A stretch of 64,000 nucleotides of DNA from MWEH01 sp035409945 (GTDB taxonomy: Bacteria > Bacillota > Clostridia > Christensenellales > DTU072). Shown one piece after another: positions 37,032 to 45,681 of this stretch. The notes under the pieces were generated by a model. The model saw only the letters and a program-made list of their open reading frames with translations, searched no databases and was not told the origin of the DNA. The DNA is taken from positions 248,001-312,000 of the forward strand of contig DAONQC010000001.1 in the NCBI GenBank assembly GCA_035409945.1, in the 5' to 3' direction. Each line of letters starts with the position of its first letter. Within the stretch, counting starts at the first letter, position 1. A program made the translations under genes and the position numbers.

Positions 37032-39152
37032 TTACTCCTTTTTGTTTCCTTCTTTTGCTTCTATTTTGGTGTCATCTATTGCTTCTTTTTTGGCTTTGTC
37101 TTTTTCTTTTTTCTTAGGTTTTTTAGCCAAAACCTTCGCTAAAATGCTTTTTTTATGAAGTATAATAACTGCCACTACGCCCGAAATTACTATTACGGCA
37201 CTAGGAATGGTCGTTCCCAATATTAAGGCAAGGTTAGGCTTGTTTTCAGGTTCATTTGGTTTATCTGAGGCTGGGTCTGATAAATCAGGATTTTCTGGAT
37301 CAACCTCCGGAATGACATTGGTCTGCTCTAAAACAACATCGACATACTCGAATGTTTCGATTGAGTATTCTGTTTCTCCTCCCACACTCAAGTCCAAAAC
37401 CTTAATTTTTACAACAACTTTATATCTACAGTTCGTGCTTTCAGCAATCAGTTCAATAAAAGGCATTTCGGTATCTTGTATATAAATTTCAGCACCCCCA
37501 TTTTGAGCTATTTTATACCAGGAGTATTCAATGCCAATGTTGTCACCTTGATAATCTGCAGGTATGGTAACTAATAGTTTAATGCTATAATTTGCAGAAT
37601 CTATCACTGTATAACCGAGCTCTATGCTAGGTGTTTTAAGTTGCATTATAGCCATGAATTCATAGTCATTTTCAACAGTAATTGTACTGCCCTTTAAATG
37701 CTTACCACCGTTACTATCTTCCCAACATTTTTGAGAGAAAATGTTTGTTTTGTATAATTGATTGTAGTTCTTGACTGTGTGTAATGTGCCATTCTCAACT
37801 TTAATAGCAGGATCTGTTACCAGTGTGCCGTCTTCACTGAGATGTTTGTATGTGATAAACCTGTAAATTGTCGCCTTGGGTTGAACAATTCCTTCAGATG
37901 CAAATTGTTCAATATCAGATAATTTGATAACATTTCCAGCACCTTCGCCCCAAGCAGTAGTATCAACTTTATCTTCTTTTACATCAGTTATTGCCAGCGA
38001 AACGTTATCATCGTTAACCCCAAATTCCATAGTATCTTCGCAACTCATAACAATGTTAAATGCTCCAGCTGGCACAATAATCTTCGTTCCATCTACAGTG
38101 AGCGAACTGGGGTCATTTGTATCATTTGCCGCTATAAACACTCCAGTATCAACCTTTGACCCATTCTCCACTTCCAAATTAGACTGTTTAACGAGGATAG
38201 AGCTTTCATTAGGTGAGTGAAGTGCTGCTGCGTTAGACATATGTCCGCCATTGAGTACTGCGTCTGAATTAAAAAGCTTGAGCGCAAAGTAATCTGAACT
38301 AGGACCAGTTTTTTTAACCTCCCCGCCATATACAGATAGAGTGCCTGCAGCCATTGAGATACCACCATAACATTCTAGAAGAGAAAAAGGTTCACTAACG
38401 ACTCCTTTATCAATAGTGACATCGCCATAACTATATATTGCATACAGCTCGTATTCTGATTCTTTCAATCCCTTTACCGTGGAACTAATTATATCGACCT
38501 TGCTTCCATAAGAACTGTTGACTATAATCCCGCCAGAGTTCTTATTTAAAATGTCGTATTTGGTGACAATTGAACTTGACTCAATTATCAAATTAGTATC
38601 TCCTAACACATTAATTGCCATAGTTTCAGTTTCAAGAGTAAAATTTGAAAGCGTCATCTTGTCAATATTAATAATATGCATCGCATATGTGTTTGCTCGA
38701 TTAGGATTATAAAATGTAGAACCCTTCACTGTACTTTTTGCTTTTCCGATAATCGTTAAATCAATATCATTAGCTGAAAGTCTATTGTTTGAATTGTCGA
38801 TTTTAACTTCTTCATCCAGTACAAAATCACCTACAAACTCAACAACTACATTTTGTTGGTGCTGGCATAGTAAATCGTCAAACAACGCATCCAGTGACTC
38901 ATATTCTTCATCAGATTCTTGATCATCATTCGTTGACAAGCCGAACCTCCCGACGAGGTCTTTGATGTAGTATCTTTCTAGCTTTGGTATGTAGTTAACA
39001 AACGCATTTGCAACAATTTGTTTATTTGGCACAGGTAAATTAGCCAGCAAACCAGCGAATAAAACAAGTGATAATATGAAAATTATCAACAATACGCATA
39101 TTTTTGTAGCTATAGATACATTTTTGTTTCCTTGTGTATGTTTTGGTATCAT
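37032..39152 (-). CDS. Double-anchored surface protein with beta-helix region (706 aa)
   Basis: An N-terminal hydrophobic segment (ICVLLIIFILSLVLFAGLLA) is followed by an acidic linker and then by short repeated strands such as LTIIGKAKSTVKGS, MTLSNFTLETE and VDIISSTVKG. These are typical of parallel beta-helix (pectin-lyase-like) folds. A later segment (ITYKHLSEDGTLV to YEFMAIMQL) resembles a Listeria-Bacteroides repeat. A Pro/Glu-rich stalk leads to a second membrane segment (LALILGTTIPSAVIVISGVV) and a Lys-rich cytoplasmic tail. With both ends anchored, the middle is probably displayed outside the membrane. No catalytic residues were recognised. AGGGAG lies about 11 bases before the ATG, and rdgB ends 22 bases upstream, so read-through from rdgB is likely. 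It may serve as a membrane partner or anchor of the giant protein (inference from adjacency). Confidence 0.8.
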   Translation of the reverse strand: MIPKHTQGNKNVSIATKICVLLIIFILSLVLFAGLLANLPVPNKQIVANAFVNYIPKLERYYIKDLVGRFGLSTNDDQESDEEYESLDALFDDLLCQHQQNVVVEFVGDFVLDEEVKIDNSNNRLSANDIDLTIIGKAKSTVKGSTFYNPNRANTYAMHIINIDKMTLSNFTLETETMAINVLGDTNLIIESSSIVTKYDILNKNSGGIIVNSSYGSKVDIISSTVKGLKESEYELYAIYSYGDVTIDKGVVSEPFSLLECYGGISMAAGTLSVYGGEVKKTGPSSDYFALKLFNSDAVLNGGHMSNAAALHSPNESSILVKQSNLEVENGSKVDTGVFIAANDTNDPSSLTVDGTKIIVPAGAFNIVMSCEDTMEFGVNDDNVSLAITDVKEDKVDTTAWGEGAGNVIKLSDIEQFASEGIVQPKATIYRFITYKHLSEDGTLVTDPAIKVENGTLHTVKNYNQLYKTNIFSQKCWEDSNGGKHLKGSTITVENDYEFMAIMQLKTPSIELGYTVIDSANYSIKLLVTIPADYQGDNIGIEYSWYKIAQNGGAEIYIQDTEMPFIELIAESTNCRYKVVVKIKVLDLSVGGETEYSIETFEYVDVVLEQTNVIPEVDPENPDLSDPASDKPNEPENKPNLALILGTTIPSAVIVISGVVAVIILHKKSILAKVLAKKPKKKEKDKAKKEAIDDTKIEAKEGNKKE

Positions 39153-39174
39153 TTACTACAATTCTCCCTAATAA

Positions 39175-39762
39175 TTAGACATTTAGTTTTATAATCAACG
39201 ATTGTAGCGCCCTTCCTCTGTGGCTTACAATATTTTTTTCAGTACTTTCTGATTCTGCAAAAGTTTTTCCTAACTCGTAACTATAAAAAATTGAGTCATA
39301 GCCAAATCCGTTCGTACCTTTTTCTTCTTTAAGGATTTCTCCCACGGTCTTTCCTTCAGAGGTTATAATATCCCCATTCGGGTAATACACTACTATGCAC
39401 GCTAAAAAATATGCACTTCTATCATGAATGTTTTTCATATTTTCTAGTAAGTGTTTTCTATTCATTTCATCTGTTGCCCTCTCGCCTGCATATCTAGCGG
39501 AATTAATCCCTGGCAACCCATTAAGTGCAGGTACTACTAGCCCACTATCATCTGCTATAGCTGGTTTATTACATAACTTCGATACGGTTTTTGCTTTAAT
39601 CAAAGCATTTTCATAAAAGGTATTACCATTTTCAATTATGTCTACAAAAATATTATTATCTTCTAGTGAGGTTAATTTAAATTTATTCCCTAAAACCTCT
39701 CTAAACTCTTTCAATTTATTTTTATTATTTGTTGCAACTACTAACTCACTAATATCTGTCAT
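39175..39762 (-). CDS. rdgB: XTP/dITP diphosphatase (RdgB/HAM1 family)
   Basis: This enzyme hydrolyses non-canonical purine triphosphates (XTP, dITP) to monophosphate plus pyrophosphate and keeps them out of DNA. The product begins MTDISELVVATNNKNKLKEF, the typical substrate-binding N-terminus. It also has IADDSGLVVPALNGLPGINSARYAG, split here as DDSGL and SARYAG motifs, and ends FAESESTEKNIVSHRGRAL. At 195 residues it has the family's usual length. The frame extends further upstream to a TTG at 39852, but an extended -10 box (TGATATAAT, 39839-39847) lies in that stretch. The conserved N-terminus also matches the ATG at 39762. The gene after it encodes a surface protein, an unusual partner; the shared direction and 22-base gap suggest read-through. 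Confidence 0.93.
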   Translation of the reverse strand: MTDISELVVATNNKNKLKEFREVLGNKFKLTSLEDNNIFVDIIENGNTFYENALIKAKTVSKLCNKPAIADDSGLVVPALNGLPGINSARYAGERATDEMNRKHLLENMKNIHDRSAYFLACIVVYYPNGDIITSEGKTVGEILKEEKGTNGFGYDSIFYSYELGKTFAESESTEKNIVSHRGRALQSLIIKLNV

Positions 39763-39838
39763 ACCACGCCCAACTATAGTTAAACATCTTGTATTATCAC
39801 CCGCAAAACTTTCTATGGAAATGCAAATGATATGTACT

Positions 39839-39847
39839 ATTATATCA
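39839..39847 (-). promoter_or_regulatory. Extended -10 promoter of rdgB
   Basis: The minus strand reads TGATATAAT, a TGn-TATAAT extended -10 element, with no convincing -35 box. It would give a leader of about 70 bases before the rdgB ATG at 39762. Confidence 0.55.
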
Positions 39848-39938
39848 TACAAAAAGTAGTAAAAAACTACACAAATAGTTATTTTTAGACATATCTGCTT
39901 ATTTAACTAAATTAACTTAAATTATGTCGTCTATTTAA

Positions 39939-39966
39939 TAAAAAAGCCTGCCTTAGCAAGCTTTTC
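39939..39966 (-). terminator. Rho-independent terminator after the GH3 gene
   Basis: On the minus strand AAAAGCTTGC, loop TAAG, GCAGGCTTTT form a 10-bp stem with one G-U pair, followed directly by further T residues. It starts a few bases after the TAA of the beta-glucosidase gene. Confidence 0.85.
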
Positions 39967-39971
39967 ATATG

Positions 39972-42446
39972 TTAGTCTTTTTTAATTGGATATTGCTTTA
40001 ATTTTCGCGTCGGATCATTTGTTTTAATCCCTTTAAGTGCTTTAGATAATCCTTTAAAAAATTTACCATTAAGCATTTCTATAAAGCCTTCGGTTGTTTC
40101 GTAACTTACAACACCGTTTGCCATAGCAAAAAAGTTACGTATCGGCATTGTTGATGAAGCCTTTTTCACCATCTGCTTTTCACTATCGCCACTGTTTTTC
40201 GGGAGCATAAACAAATGAGCTTGTCCGGCAATACGCTTCATAAGCCGTGAAAACCAAGTTGCACCAAAATCGCCAACGCAAGTATTGAATGTAAATTCGC
40301 CTTTCTGGGGTTTAGTGTGTACCGGCACGGCTCTTCCAAGAACAGCTTCAAACTCTGCTTGTGGCACTTCGTCTCTATTTAGCATATCGTAGTATGAAGA
40401 AGCGTTTTCTCTATAGTCAGGGATATTTGTAGCAGACCCTTCTACAAAAACTGTTTTTTGTAATTTTATATCTCTAGATGAACTGCCTACTAAAATATCA
40501 AACTCACCGCTCTCTACTTCAAAATCTTTGTTGTTTACGTTATAAAATGCAAAAGACCTCCTACTTAAGGTATGTTCTACTGTTTTTGTTTCACCAGGCT
40601 CTAACTCTACCTTTTCAAAGCCTTTTAACTCTTTATCTGCTACATATATTGTACTTTCTTTATCTTTTACATAAAGCTGACATATCTCTTTCCCTTTGAC
40701 TTTTCCTATGTTTTTAACATCGTACTTAACTGTCAGTGTATCATTTTCCGTGATTTTATCTGCAGATACCTGCATGTTTGAATATTCAAATTCCGTATAT
40801 GACAATCCATAACCAAATGGGAAAACTACATCTTTTTTAGCTGAATCAAAATATCGATAGCCAACAAAAATGCTTTCTCTATATTCAGCAATATCTTTTG
40901 CAAAGTATTTAGTTGATAATATGCTGTCTAGAGATGCTGGGAATGTTTCTGCAAGTTTTCCTGATGGATTTACTTTTCCAGAAATAATATCTAGGGTTGC
41001 TTCACCGCCAGCTTCGCCAGTTAGATATACATTTAATAGCGCTTTTAATTTATCTAAATTATGTATAACAACAGAAGAGCCACCAACTAATACGGCAATA
41101 ATATTTTTATTCACTTTATATATCTCATCTATTAGATCGTAGTGAGCTTTAGGCATATCTAATTTATCTCTATCAAACCCTTCCGATTCAAAAGGCTCTG
41201 TAAGCCCGATAAATAAAATGACCGTGTCGCTTTCGGAGGCTACTTTAACTGCTTGCTTTAGCATTTTTTTACTTGTTTTATCGGTAAAAGTCTGTGCGTC
41301 ATAACCTCTGGCATACTTATACTTGATACCGTTATTATCAAGCGCTTTCAAAAAACTAACTTCATTTTTAGGCTGTAATTTACTACTCCCCGTTCCTTGC
41401 ATACGTATTTTATCTGCTAGCTCTCCTATAACAGCAATTGATGTCAGGTCTTTAAGAGGTAATATCCCATCTTCATTTTTTAGTAAGACGCTTCCTTCCG
41501 CTGAAGCCCGTTTAGCAAGGATATGGTTTTTTTCATAGTTAGCCTTAGTTCCTTTGGTTTTTCTTACATTAGCATCACATTTATAAATGTACTCCAATAA
41601 TTCTAAAACTATTTCATCTAACCTTGATTCATCTAATTTTCCTTCTTTAACAGCATCGACAATCCATTGGTCTCTAATTCCATTCGAAGAAGGCATTTCA
41701 AGGTGAAGACCTGCTTTAATGCCTTTAACCCTGTCGTCCACTGCTCCCCAATCGGATATAACGATACCTTTAAACCCCCATTCTTCTTTCAATATATCAT
41801 GCAGAAGTTCTTTATGTTGAGACGCATACTCGCCATTAACCCTATTGTATGCGCACATAATTGTATATGGGTCTGCTTCTTTCACAGTTTTTTCAAATGG
41901 GTATAGATATATTTCCCTTAACGCTCTTTCATCTATTTCGCTTGATGAACTAAGCCTCATATATTCTTGTGAATTAGCTGCATAATGCTTAACAGAGACA
42001 CCTACATCATTATCTTGAATACCTTTAGTGTATGCTACAGATAGCTCGCCAGCTAAATATGGATCTTCTGAAAAATATTCAAAATTTCTACCACAAAGCG
42101 GATTACGTTTAATATTGATTCCAGGACCTAATAAAGTGCTAACTTCTAACTCCTTAGCCTCTTCAGCTAAAGCCTCTCCAATTTCATACATTAATTTTCT
42201 ATCCCAACTTGAAGCGAGAGTAACTGCCGTTGGAAAACAAGTAGAAGGAACTGACGCAGTATGAATATTATTTATTTGAGCTTGTACAATTTCTCGCCTA
42301 ACTCCATGAGGGCCATCTGACATATATACGCTAGGAATTCCCAGTCTTGCTATTGGGGTTGTCTTCCAATTCGTCACTCCAGAACAAAGTGCGGCTTTCT
42401 CTTCAAGCGTTAGCTTATCAACAATTTCTTTAAAATTAACTTTCAT
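39972..42446 (-). CDS. Glycoside hydrolase family 3 beta-glucosidase, cytoplasmic
   Basis: An 824-residue GH3 enzyme expected to release terminal beta-linked glucose or related sugars from imported oligosaccharides. The N-terminal barrel carries MSDGPHGVRRE, the KHYAANSQE motif and VISDWGAV, in which Asp232 is the expected nucleophile. The second alpha/beta domain has GTGSSKLQP and a Glu-rich loop (ESEGFDRDKLDMP). A fibronectin-III-like domain with GLSYTEFEYSN and ELKGFEKVELEPGET follows, then a clostridial-type C-terminal extension ending in a basic tail. There is no signal peptide, so it acts inside the cell. The CofE-like gene ends 76 bases upstream in the same direction, and a terminator follows. 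Substrate specificity cannot be read from sequence alone; xylosidase or other GH3 activity is possible. Confidence 0.9.
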   Translation of the reverse strand: MKVNFKEIVDKLTLEEKAALCSGVTNWKTTPIARLGIPSVYMSDGPHGVRREIVQAQINNIHTASVPSTCFPTAVTLASSWDRKLMYEIGEALAEEAKELEVSTLLGPGINIKRNPLCGRNFEYFSEDPYLAGELSVAYTKGIQDNDVGVSVKHYAANSQEYMRLSSSSEIDERALREIYLYPFEKTVKEADPYTIMCAYNRVNGEYASQHKELLHDILKEEWGFKGIVISDWGAVDDRVKGIKAGLHLEMPSSNGIRDQWIVDAVKEGKLDESRLDEIVLELLEYIYKCDANVRKTKGTKANYEKNHILAKRASAEGSVLLKNEDGILPLKDLTSIAVIGELADKIRMQGTGSSKLQPKNEVSFLKALDNNGIKYKYARGYDAQTFTDKTSKKMLKQAVKVASESDTVILFIGLTEPFESEGFDRDKLDMPKAHYDLIDEIYKVNKNIIAVLVGGSSVVIHNLDKLKALLNVYLTGEAGGEATLDIISGKVNPSGKLAETFPASLDSILSTKYFAKDIAEYRESIFVGYRYFDSAKKDVVFPFGYGLSYTEFEYSNMQVSADKITENDTLTVKYDVKNIGKVKGKEICQLYVKDKESTIYVADKELKGFEKVELEPGETKTVEHTLSRRSFAFYNVNNKDFEVESGEFDILVGSSSRDIKLQKTVFVEGSATNIPDYRENASSYYDMLNRDEVPQAEFEAVLGRAVPVHTKPQKGEFTFNTCVGDFGATWFSRLMKRIAGQAHLFMLPKNSGDSEKQMVKKASSTMPIRNFFAMANGVVSYETTEGFIEMLNGKFFKGLSKALKGIKTNDPTRKLKQYPIKKD

Positions 42447-42522
42447 TTCCCACCTAGTGATTTATATTTCTTAAAAAGCACGAATGCAATTTTAGATTTA
42501 TTTTCTATCCTTCAATGTAATT

Positions 42523-43698
42523 TCAGTCTCTCTCCGTAGAGTAGTCATCAAAATATCCTTGTATTAGTATTATTGGAGTTCCCTTATCTCCACTTCCACT
42601 TGTTAAATCGCAAAGTGAACCTAGTAAATCTGTAAGTCTTCTAGGCGTTGTACCAAGTGCTAAGTTATCATCGTGATGAGCTTTATTTTCCTTAATGATT
42701 TTTTTCAACTCTTCCTCAGCACAGTCTTTTGTTAACATGTTATCGGCGATATACTTAAGCTTAACTTCACTCGGCCTACCCTCTAGTCCTGATGTATAAC
42801 TTGGTGAAACGACTGGGTCAGCTAACTCCCAAATGCCACCTACAGGGTCTTTGAACGCGCCATCACCGTAAATAAGAACCTCAACTTTTTTTCCTGTTTT
42901 TATCAACATTTGTTCTTTAATTCCATTTACAATTTCATCTCCACCTCTAGGAAATAGTTTGACGCTATGTTCGGTAGCAAGATTACTGCCTAGTAATCCG
43001 TACTTTTCATTATATCCGCTACCATCTACACTTTCTGTTAAAATATCTTCAAGACCAATTACAATTTTTGCTCCCTTTTCAAGCAAAATTCTCTTAGTCC
43101 TTTTTCTAGTGTGGATATCTGCATTTATCACATATGGAGTGTAATCTAAAATAGTTTCTATCCTATTTGAAAGAATTATTTCACAATTTTCTCCAGCAAT
43201 TTCTTTGTACAGCTTAATGTAATCAACCCCAGTGAATGGATGTTCAATTTTACCAAATTTAGCTCTAAATTCAGCTTCGGTAAATGTATCAGAAAATGGA
43301 TTTACTCCCTTTTCATCAATTAAGCTTGGAGAAATTAATGGATTGCCTACTTCATCTTGAGGATAAGTAAGTACTATGTATAATTTTTTTACACCACGAG
43401 CTATCCCTTTAAGTAATAATGCGAATCTATTACGAGAAAGTATAGGGAAAATTAGACCAACTTCTTTATCACCCAATTTATTACTAACATCTTTGGTAAT
43501 TTGCTCTACTGTTGCATAGTTACCTTGTGTTCTAGCTACAATAGCTTCTGTAATGCCTATCACATCATTATCTCTAATTTCAAAACCCGATTGACTTGCG
43601 GCGTTAATTACGCAGTCTGGAACCATTTTAATTAGATTATCCCCATTTCTAAAAATCGGGGCTTTAATTCCTCTACTGATTGTTCCTAATAAGCTCAT
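42523..43698 (-). CDS. CofE-like gamma-glutamyl ligase family protein (F420-0:L-glutamate ligase-like)
   Basis: The 391-residue product resembles the clostridial proteins annotated as coenzyme F420-0:L-glutamate ligase (F420_ligase family). Supporting segments are GIKAPIFRNGDNL, IGITEAIVARTQGNY, FPILSRNRFALLLKGIA, HPFTGVDYIKLY, GSGYNEKYGLLGSN, VLIYGDGAFKDPVGGIWELA and GTTPRRLTDLLGSLCDLTSG. These clostridia usually lack F420, and no other F420 gene is visible here, so the acceptor substrate is unknown; glutamylation of another small molecule is an inference. GAGAGG-type Shine-Dalgarno bases precede the ATG, and a TATAAT promoter lies about 40 bases further upstream. It is probably transcribed with the GH3 gene downstream, though no functional link is evident. 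Confidence 0.75.
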   Translation of the reverse strand: MSLLGTISRGIKAPIFRNGDNLIKMVPDCVINAASQSGFEIRDNDVIGITEAIVARTQGNYATVEQITKDVSNKLGDKEVGLIFPILSRNRFALLLKGIARGVKKLYIVLTYPQDEVGNPLISPSLIDEKGVNPFSDTFTEAEFRAKFGKIEHPFTGVDYIKLYKEIAGENCEIILSNRIETILDYTPYVINADIHTRKRTKRILLEKGAKIVIGLEDILTESVDGSGYNEKYGLLGSNLATEHSVKLFPRGGDEIVNGIKEQMLIKTGKKVEVLIYGDGAFKDPVGGIWELADPVVSPSYTSGLEGRPSEVKLKYIADNMLTKDCAEEELKKIIKENKAHHDDNLALGTTPRRLTDLLGSLCDLTSGSGDKGTPIILIQGYFDDYSTERD

Positions 43699-43736
43699 AC
43701 TAACCTCTCTTTGCCTCTTGCAAAAAATACATTACT

Positions 43737-43765
43737 ATTATAATGCACACTAACCCTAAACGCAA
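43737..43765 (-). promoter_or_regulatory. Probable promoter of the CofE-like gene
   Basis: The minus strand has TTGCGT (43760-43765), 17 bases, and a consensus TATAAT (43737-43742), about 40 bases before the ATG at 43698. The -35 box matches only TTG of the consensus. Confidence 0.5.
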
Positions 43766-43956
43766 ACATACAATTGTTATAACTAACTTTATTTTTAGAA
43801 TGTTAGGCTGCACTTGATTTAAGAAATTTTCAAGGTCAGCAACTTACCGCTATACTTCCTTGGGTTTAAAAATCTTTACATACAGGCGACTTACCTTACC
43901 CATTGCTGTAAAGACTGACTTATGGTTGCATACACAAGCCCATTATATCCTTTTGA
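43766..43956. other. Intergenic stretch between divergent promoters, nothing recognised
   Basis: The CofE-like gene and guaB diverge across 325 bp (43699-44023). Apart from the two promoters, I see no gene, riboswitch fold or strong hairpin. Two short similar stretches (around GCAACTTACC and GCGACTTACC, near 43840-43895) are too short to interpret. Confidence 0.5.
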
Positions 43957-43985
43957 TTGACACACTAGTAACCTAATTATATAAT
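43957..43985 (+). promoter_or_regulatory. Consensus sigma-A promoter of guaB
   Basis: TTGACA (43957-43962), a 17-base spacer and TATAAT (43980-43985) match the consensus exactly in both boxes and in spacing. The predicted leader is about 30 bases, too short for a riboswitch, so strong and mostly constitutive expression is expected. Confidence 0.85.
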
Positions 43986-44023
43986 AATTAAAACAAATAT
44001 TTGATGAAAGTAAGGAGAAAACT

Positions 44024-45487
44024 ATGTCTAAAATTGTAAGTGAAGGATTAACTTTTGATGATGTTTTGCTAATACCAGAATATTCAGACACATTACCAAA
44101 GGATGTTTGTCTACAAACTAAACTAGCTGAAGGCGTCGTTTTAAACATCCCTCTCATTTCAGCCGCTATGGATACGGTAACTGAACACCGTATGGCGATT
44201 GCCATGGCTAGAGAAGGCGGTCTTGGCATATTACATAAAAACCTTTCTATCGAAGAACAAGCCAGTCAGGTAGATAAAGTAAAAAGAAGCGAGCATGGCG
44301 TTATCACCGATCCGTTCTTTTTGTCTCCTGAACATAAGGTTTCGGATGCCCTAGCACTGATGAGTAAGTATAAGATAAGTGGCGTTCCAATTACTAGAGG
44401 AACAAAACTTGTTGGCATTCTAACTAACCGCGACCTGCGTTTTGAAACCAACTTTGACCAACCTATTGACAACATAATGACCAAGGAAAAACTGATAACA
44501 GCCCCCGTTGGCACAACACTAGATGAAGCAAAACAAATACTTGGAAAATACCGTATTGAAAAACTTCCTCTTGTTGATAAAGACGGTAACTTAAAGGGTC
44601 TTATCACAATAAAGGACATTGAAAAAGCCATTCAGTTCCCTAACTCAGCCAAGGATAGTAAAGGTAGATTGCTCGCTGGTGCAGCCGTAGGAATCGCTGG
44701 TGACACTATGGAGAGAGTAGCAGAACTAGTTAAGGCAAAGGTTGATATAATAGCAATAGATACCGCTCATGGACATACTCAACGAGTAATAGATTATGTT
44801 AGAAAGATAAAGGCAGCTTATCCTAGCGTTCCTTTAATTGCTGGTAATGTAGCGACCCCTGAAGGCACTAAAGCCCTCATAGACAACGGCGCTGATGTAA
44901 TTAAAGTAGGAATGGGTCCTGGCTCTATTTGTACTACCCGTGTAATAGCTGGAATGGGAGTCCCTCAAATATCAGCAATCATGAACTGTGCAGAAATGGC
45001 TGACAAATTAGGTAAAACTATCATTGGTGATGGTGGCGTTAAATACTCTGGAGACATTGTAAAAGGCCTTGCCGCAGGAGCACATGCAATTATGGTAGGA
45101 AGCCTTGTTGCAGGAACTCAAGAAAGCCCAGGTGAACTAGAAATCTATCAAGGCAGAAGTTTTAAAGTTTATAGAGGAATGGGTTCAATTAGCGCTATGG
45201 AAGCTGGAAGTAAAGATAGATATTTCCAAGACGATGCTAAAAAGCTTGTCCCTGAAGGCGTTGAAGGTAGAGTGCCCTTCCGTGGTTCTGTTTCTGATGT
45301 TATATTCCAACTTGTTGGTGGTATTAGATCTGGCATGGGATATTGTGGTAAAAAGACTATTGATGAATTAAGAAAAACTTCTAAATTTATTAAAATCACA
45401 AATGCTTCATTAATTGAAAGCCACCCACACGATATATCAATAACAAGAGAAAGCCCCAACTATTCCGCAAAAGGCACAAATTACTAA
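44024..45487 (+). CDS. guaB: Inosine-5'-monophosphate dehydrogenase
   Basis: Oxidises IMP to XMP with NAD+, the committing step of guanine nucleotide synthesis. The 487-residue protein has the usual order: a barrel start (GLTFDDVLLIPEYSDTLP), two CBS domains (about residues 95-205, with GVPITRGTKLVGILTNRD and LPLVDKDGNLKGLITIKD), then the barrel again. GPGSICTTR contains the catalytic Cys303, and GDGGVKYSGDIVKGLAAGA and YRGMGS bind phosphate and the flap region. AAGGAG lies eight bases before the ATG. It is the only plus-strand gene that I accept in the window, stands alone, and is closed by a hairpin terminator. Confidence 0.97.
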   Translation: MSKIVSEGLTFDDVLLIPEYSDTLPKDVCLQTKLAEGVVLNIPLISAAMDTVTEHRMAIAMAREGGLGILHKNLSIEEQASQVDKVKRSEHGVITDPFFLSPEHKVSDALALMSKYKISGVPITRGTKLVGILTNRDLRFETNFDQPIDNIMTKEKLITAPVGTTLDEAKQILGKYRIEKLPLVDKDGNLKGLITIKDIEKAIQFPNSAKDSKGRLLAGAAVGIAGDTMERVAELVKAKVDIIAIDTAHGHTQRVIDYVRKIKAAYPSVPLIAGNVATPEGTKALIDNGADVIKVGMGPGSICTTRVIAGMGVPQISAIMNCAEMADKLGKTIIGDGGVKYSGDIVKGLAAGAHAIMVGSLVAGTQESPGELEIYQGRSFKVYRGMGSISAMEAGSKDRYFQDDAKKLVPEGVEGRVPFRGSVSDVIFQLVGGIRSGMGYCGKKTIDELRKTSKFIKITNASLIESHPHDISITRESPNYSAKGTNY

Positions 45488-45513
45488 TATTTAGAACGCA
45501 TTAGACTTTATTA

Positions 45514-45549
45514 AACGAAAAATCACGCTATTTTATGCGTGATTTTTTA
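45514..45549 (+). terminator. Terminator after guaB, possibly bidirectional
   Basis: AAAAATCACGC, an eight-base loop and GCGTGATTTTTT form a stem with flanking A and T runs, so it could stop transcription from either side. It follows guaB by about 30 bases and also lies beyond the minus-strand aminotransferase gene. Confidence 0.85.
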
Positions 45550-45680
45550 GTTTAGGTCAATTACCTTCTCTGCAGTAAAACCAAATTTAGTTAATTTCGT
45601 ATGTTTTTAGATTTACTACTAAGTATATCTACTATATGTTTAGAATCCGAAATCCCTTTACCGTGTAGTAGTTTATACAA
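45547..45680 (-). pseudogene. Possible decayed gene remnant of about 45 codons, one frameshift
   Basis: Directly after the aminotransferase stop, the minus strand reads LYKLLHGKGISDSKHIVDIL and then SSKSKNIRN before a TAA. With a one-base shift it continues KLTKFGFTAEKVIDLN and stops. The mix of helix-forming residues with the K-G-I and F-G-F turns recalls the short three-helix repeats of RecX-type proteins, but this is a weak resemblance. No ribosome binding site is evident. It could equally be chance open sequence in an AT-rich spacer. Confidence 0.25.
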
Positions 45681-45681
45681 C

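Noticed and set aside
43986..44023. Purine riboswitch before guaB
   Set aside because: The consensus promoter leaves only about 30 bases of leader, too short for an aptamer.
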